Below, one piece after another: positions 11,078 to 11,797 of a stretch of DNA of 11,797 nt. Position 1 is the first letter of the stretch. Each line of letters starts with the position of its first letter. This stretch comes from Bryobacteraceae bacterium. GTDB lineage: Bacteria > Acidobacteriota > Terriglobia > Bryobacterales > Bryobacteraceae. The translations under genes were made by a program, and so were the position numbers. A model generated the notes under the pieces. That model was not told where the DNA came from, made no database searches, and saw nothing but the letters and a program-made list of their open reading frames with translations. The stretch lies in NCBI GenBank assembly GCA_025350445.1, contig JANXXV010000970.1, forward strand, positions 1-11,797, written 5' to 3'.

Positions 11078-11797
11078 TCAAGCGATCTTCGTCAACGCCG
11101 CTTTGGCTTGTCGCTGCACGTCGCGGGCTTCCTTCATGATGGGCCCGTAGACGCTCTTATCGAATGGCGGGCACCCCGTTGCAAACTGCCCAAGCGGATG
11201 GTCTTTTTGACGCATCAGGAACGTGCAGTATGTGAGCGTCTTGCAAACGCGCCGTTCATCCAGGTCGCCACGCTGCAATACGTCGCGGGCGAAATCGGGA
11301 TAAGCCAACGCGTTCCTGCCGATGCCAAAGAAGCTGATATTTCCTTCCTCGATGTTCTTTGCCGCCGCGTGCGGGGCGTAGATTTGCAGCCAACTGTAAC
11401 CGGAGCCAACGATGGGCAAATCCGGAAATGTTCGCTGCAATTCGCCGGCGATGCGGAAGTGCCGGTCCACTACGCATAGCGGATGTTCGGGTTCTTCGTA
11501 ATTGCCATCGTCGGGCCTCTCATACGGCCTCGTCACGTGCGGATTGTAGTAGGGGCAACCGAGCGAGACGTTCAATAGTTTCACGCCCCAGTCCTTCAAC
11601 CACCCGACTACGGTCTTCAGTTCCGCGGTGTCTTCCTTTAGCGGATCGTTCGGGTCCACACCGAAGCCGTGCGGATACGGCGTGGAGTAATTCAGCGGCA
11701 CACCGTTGCCGGTTGCACTGTCGCGCTCGTACGGCACACTATCGAAGCAGCCCAGTCGGACGCACAAAATCAGTTTGTCTCCCACCGCGGCGCGAAT
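11078..11797 (-). CDS. Old Yellow Enzyme-like NADH:flavin oxidoreductase (C-terminal part; 5' end beyond window)
   Basis: Only the last 239 residues are present; the frame is open to the window edge, and the GTG at 11785 is an internal valine. The visible part fits the second half of an FMN-binding TIM barrel. IRAAVGDKLILCVRLG corresponds to the family's 'vR.avG.d..v..Ris' strand. WGVKLLNVSLGCPYYNP is the next strand, with a Gly-Cys-Pro turn. IVGSGYS and FFGIGRNALAYPDFARDVL are the loops that hold the FMN phosphate and the typical GxGR-x-x-x-A-x-P-D-F. The tail CKTLTYCTFLMRQKDHPLGQ followed by FATGCPPFDK has cysteines where related 2,4-dienoyl-CoA reductases bind an iron-sulfur cluster, but the spacing (C-x5-C ... 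x17 ... C) does not match the classic C-x2-C-x3-C, so I do not claim a cluster. No flavodoxin-like C-terminal extension is present. The substrate is unknown. It stands 21 nt upstream of the ABC genes, possibly in the same operon. Confidence 0.82.
   Translation of the reverse strand: MRAAVGDKLILCVRLGCFDSVPYERDSATGNGVPLNYSTPYPHGFGVDPNDPLKEDTAELKTVVGWLKDWGVKLLNVSLGCPYYNPHVTRPYERPDDGNYEEPEHPLCVVDRHFRIAGELQRTFPDLPIVGSGYSWLQIYAPHAAAKNIEEGNISFFGIGRNALAYPDFARDVLQRGDLDERRVCKTLTYCTFLMRQKDHPLGQFATGCPPFDKSVYGPIMKEARDVQRQAKAALTKIA

Noticed and set aside
11102..11176. Iron-sulfur cluster in the flavoprotein tail
   Set aside because: The cysteines are spaced C-x5-C and then about 17 residues to the next, which does not fit the C-x2-C-x3-C motif of the cluster-bearing relatives.

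Overview
The window is an ordinary-looking, gene-dense bacterial chromosome segment, moderately GC-rich, with eleven recognisable protein genes and no RNA genes, insertion sequences or CRISPR arrays. The best lineage guess is Acidobacteriota, near the Bryobacter/Solibacter group. The basis is the TonB-family protein with its characteristic MFEQ...-type N-terminus, a Tat-exported enolase-superfamily protein and an Old Yellow Enzyme-like protein of a type I associate with that group. This is a family-level inference, not a search result.

Layout. Positions 10-2273 hold flgK and flgL, coupled on the + strand; they are the two hook-filament junction proteins and appear to be the end of a flagellar operon. 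Converging on them are two coupled minus-strand envelope genes at 2284-4159: a diacylglycerol-kinase-family lipid kinase followed by a YdjM-type membrane metal hydrolase. Divergent from the kinase is ligA (NAD-dependent DNA ligase, 4197-6185), coupled to a small VTT/DedA-like membrane protein (6182-6772). A minus-strand TonB-family protein (6762-7493) overlaps the tail of that gene. Divergent from it is a Tat-exported enolase-superfamily enzyme (7544-8971). A 323-base gap with a GC-rich hairpin follows. The last block is on the minus strand and reads from the right edge: an Old Yellow Enzyme-like flavoprotein (partial), a MacB/FtsX-type ABC permease and its ATPase.

Two observations stand out. 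First, the lipid kinase has its family-defining N-terminal NPxAG strand-loop encoded upstream of its first conventional start codon, so its real start appears to be a non-standard codon (ATC is the best candidate) or the read contains an error. Second, three genes without a visible Shine-Dalgarno site (ligA, the enolase-superfamily gene and the ABC permease) each begin with a non-ATG codon preceded by a TANNNT hexamer whose first base lies exactly 12 nt upstream. That is the geometry expected of leaderless transcripts. I found no convincing multi-gene system that is new; most of the window is housekeeping or common accessory functions.
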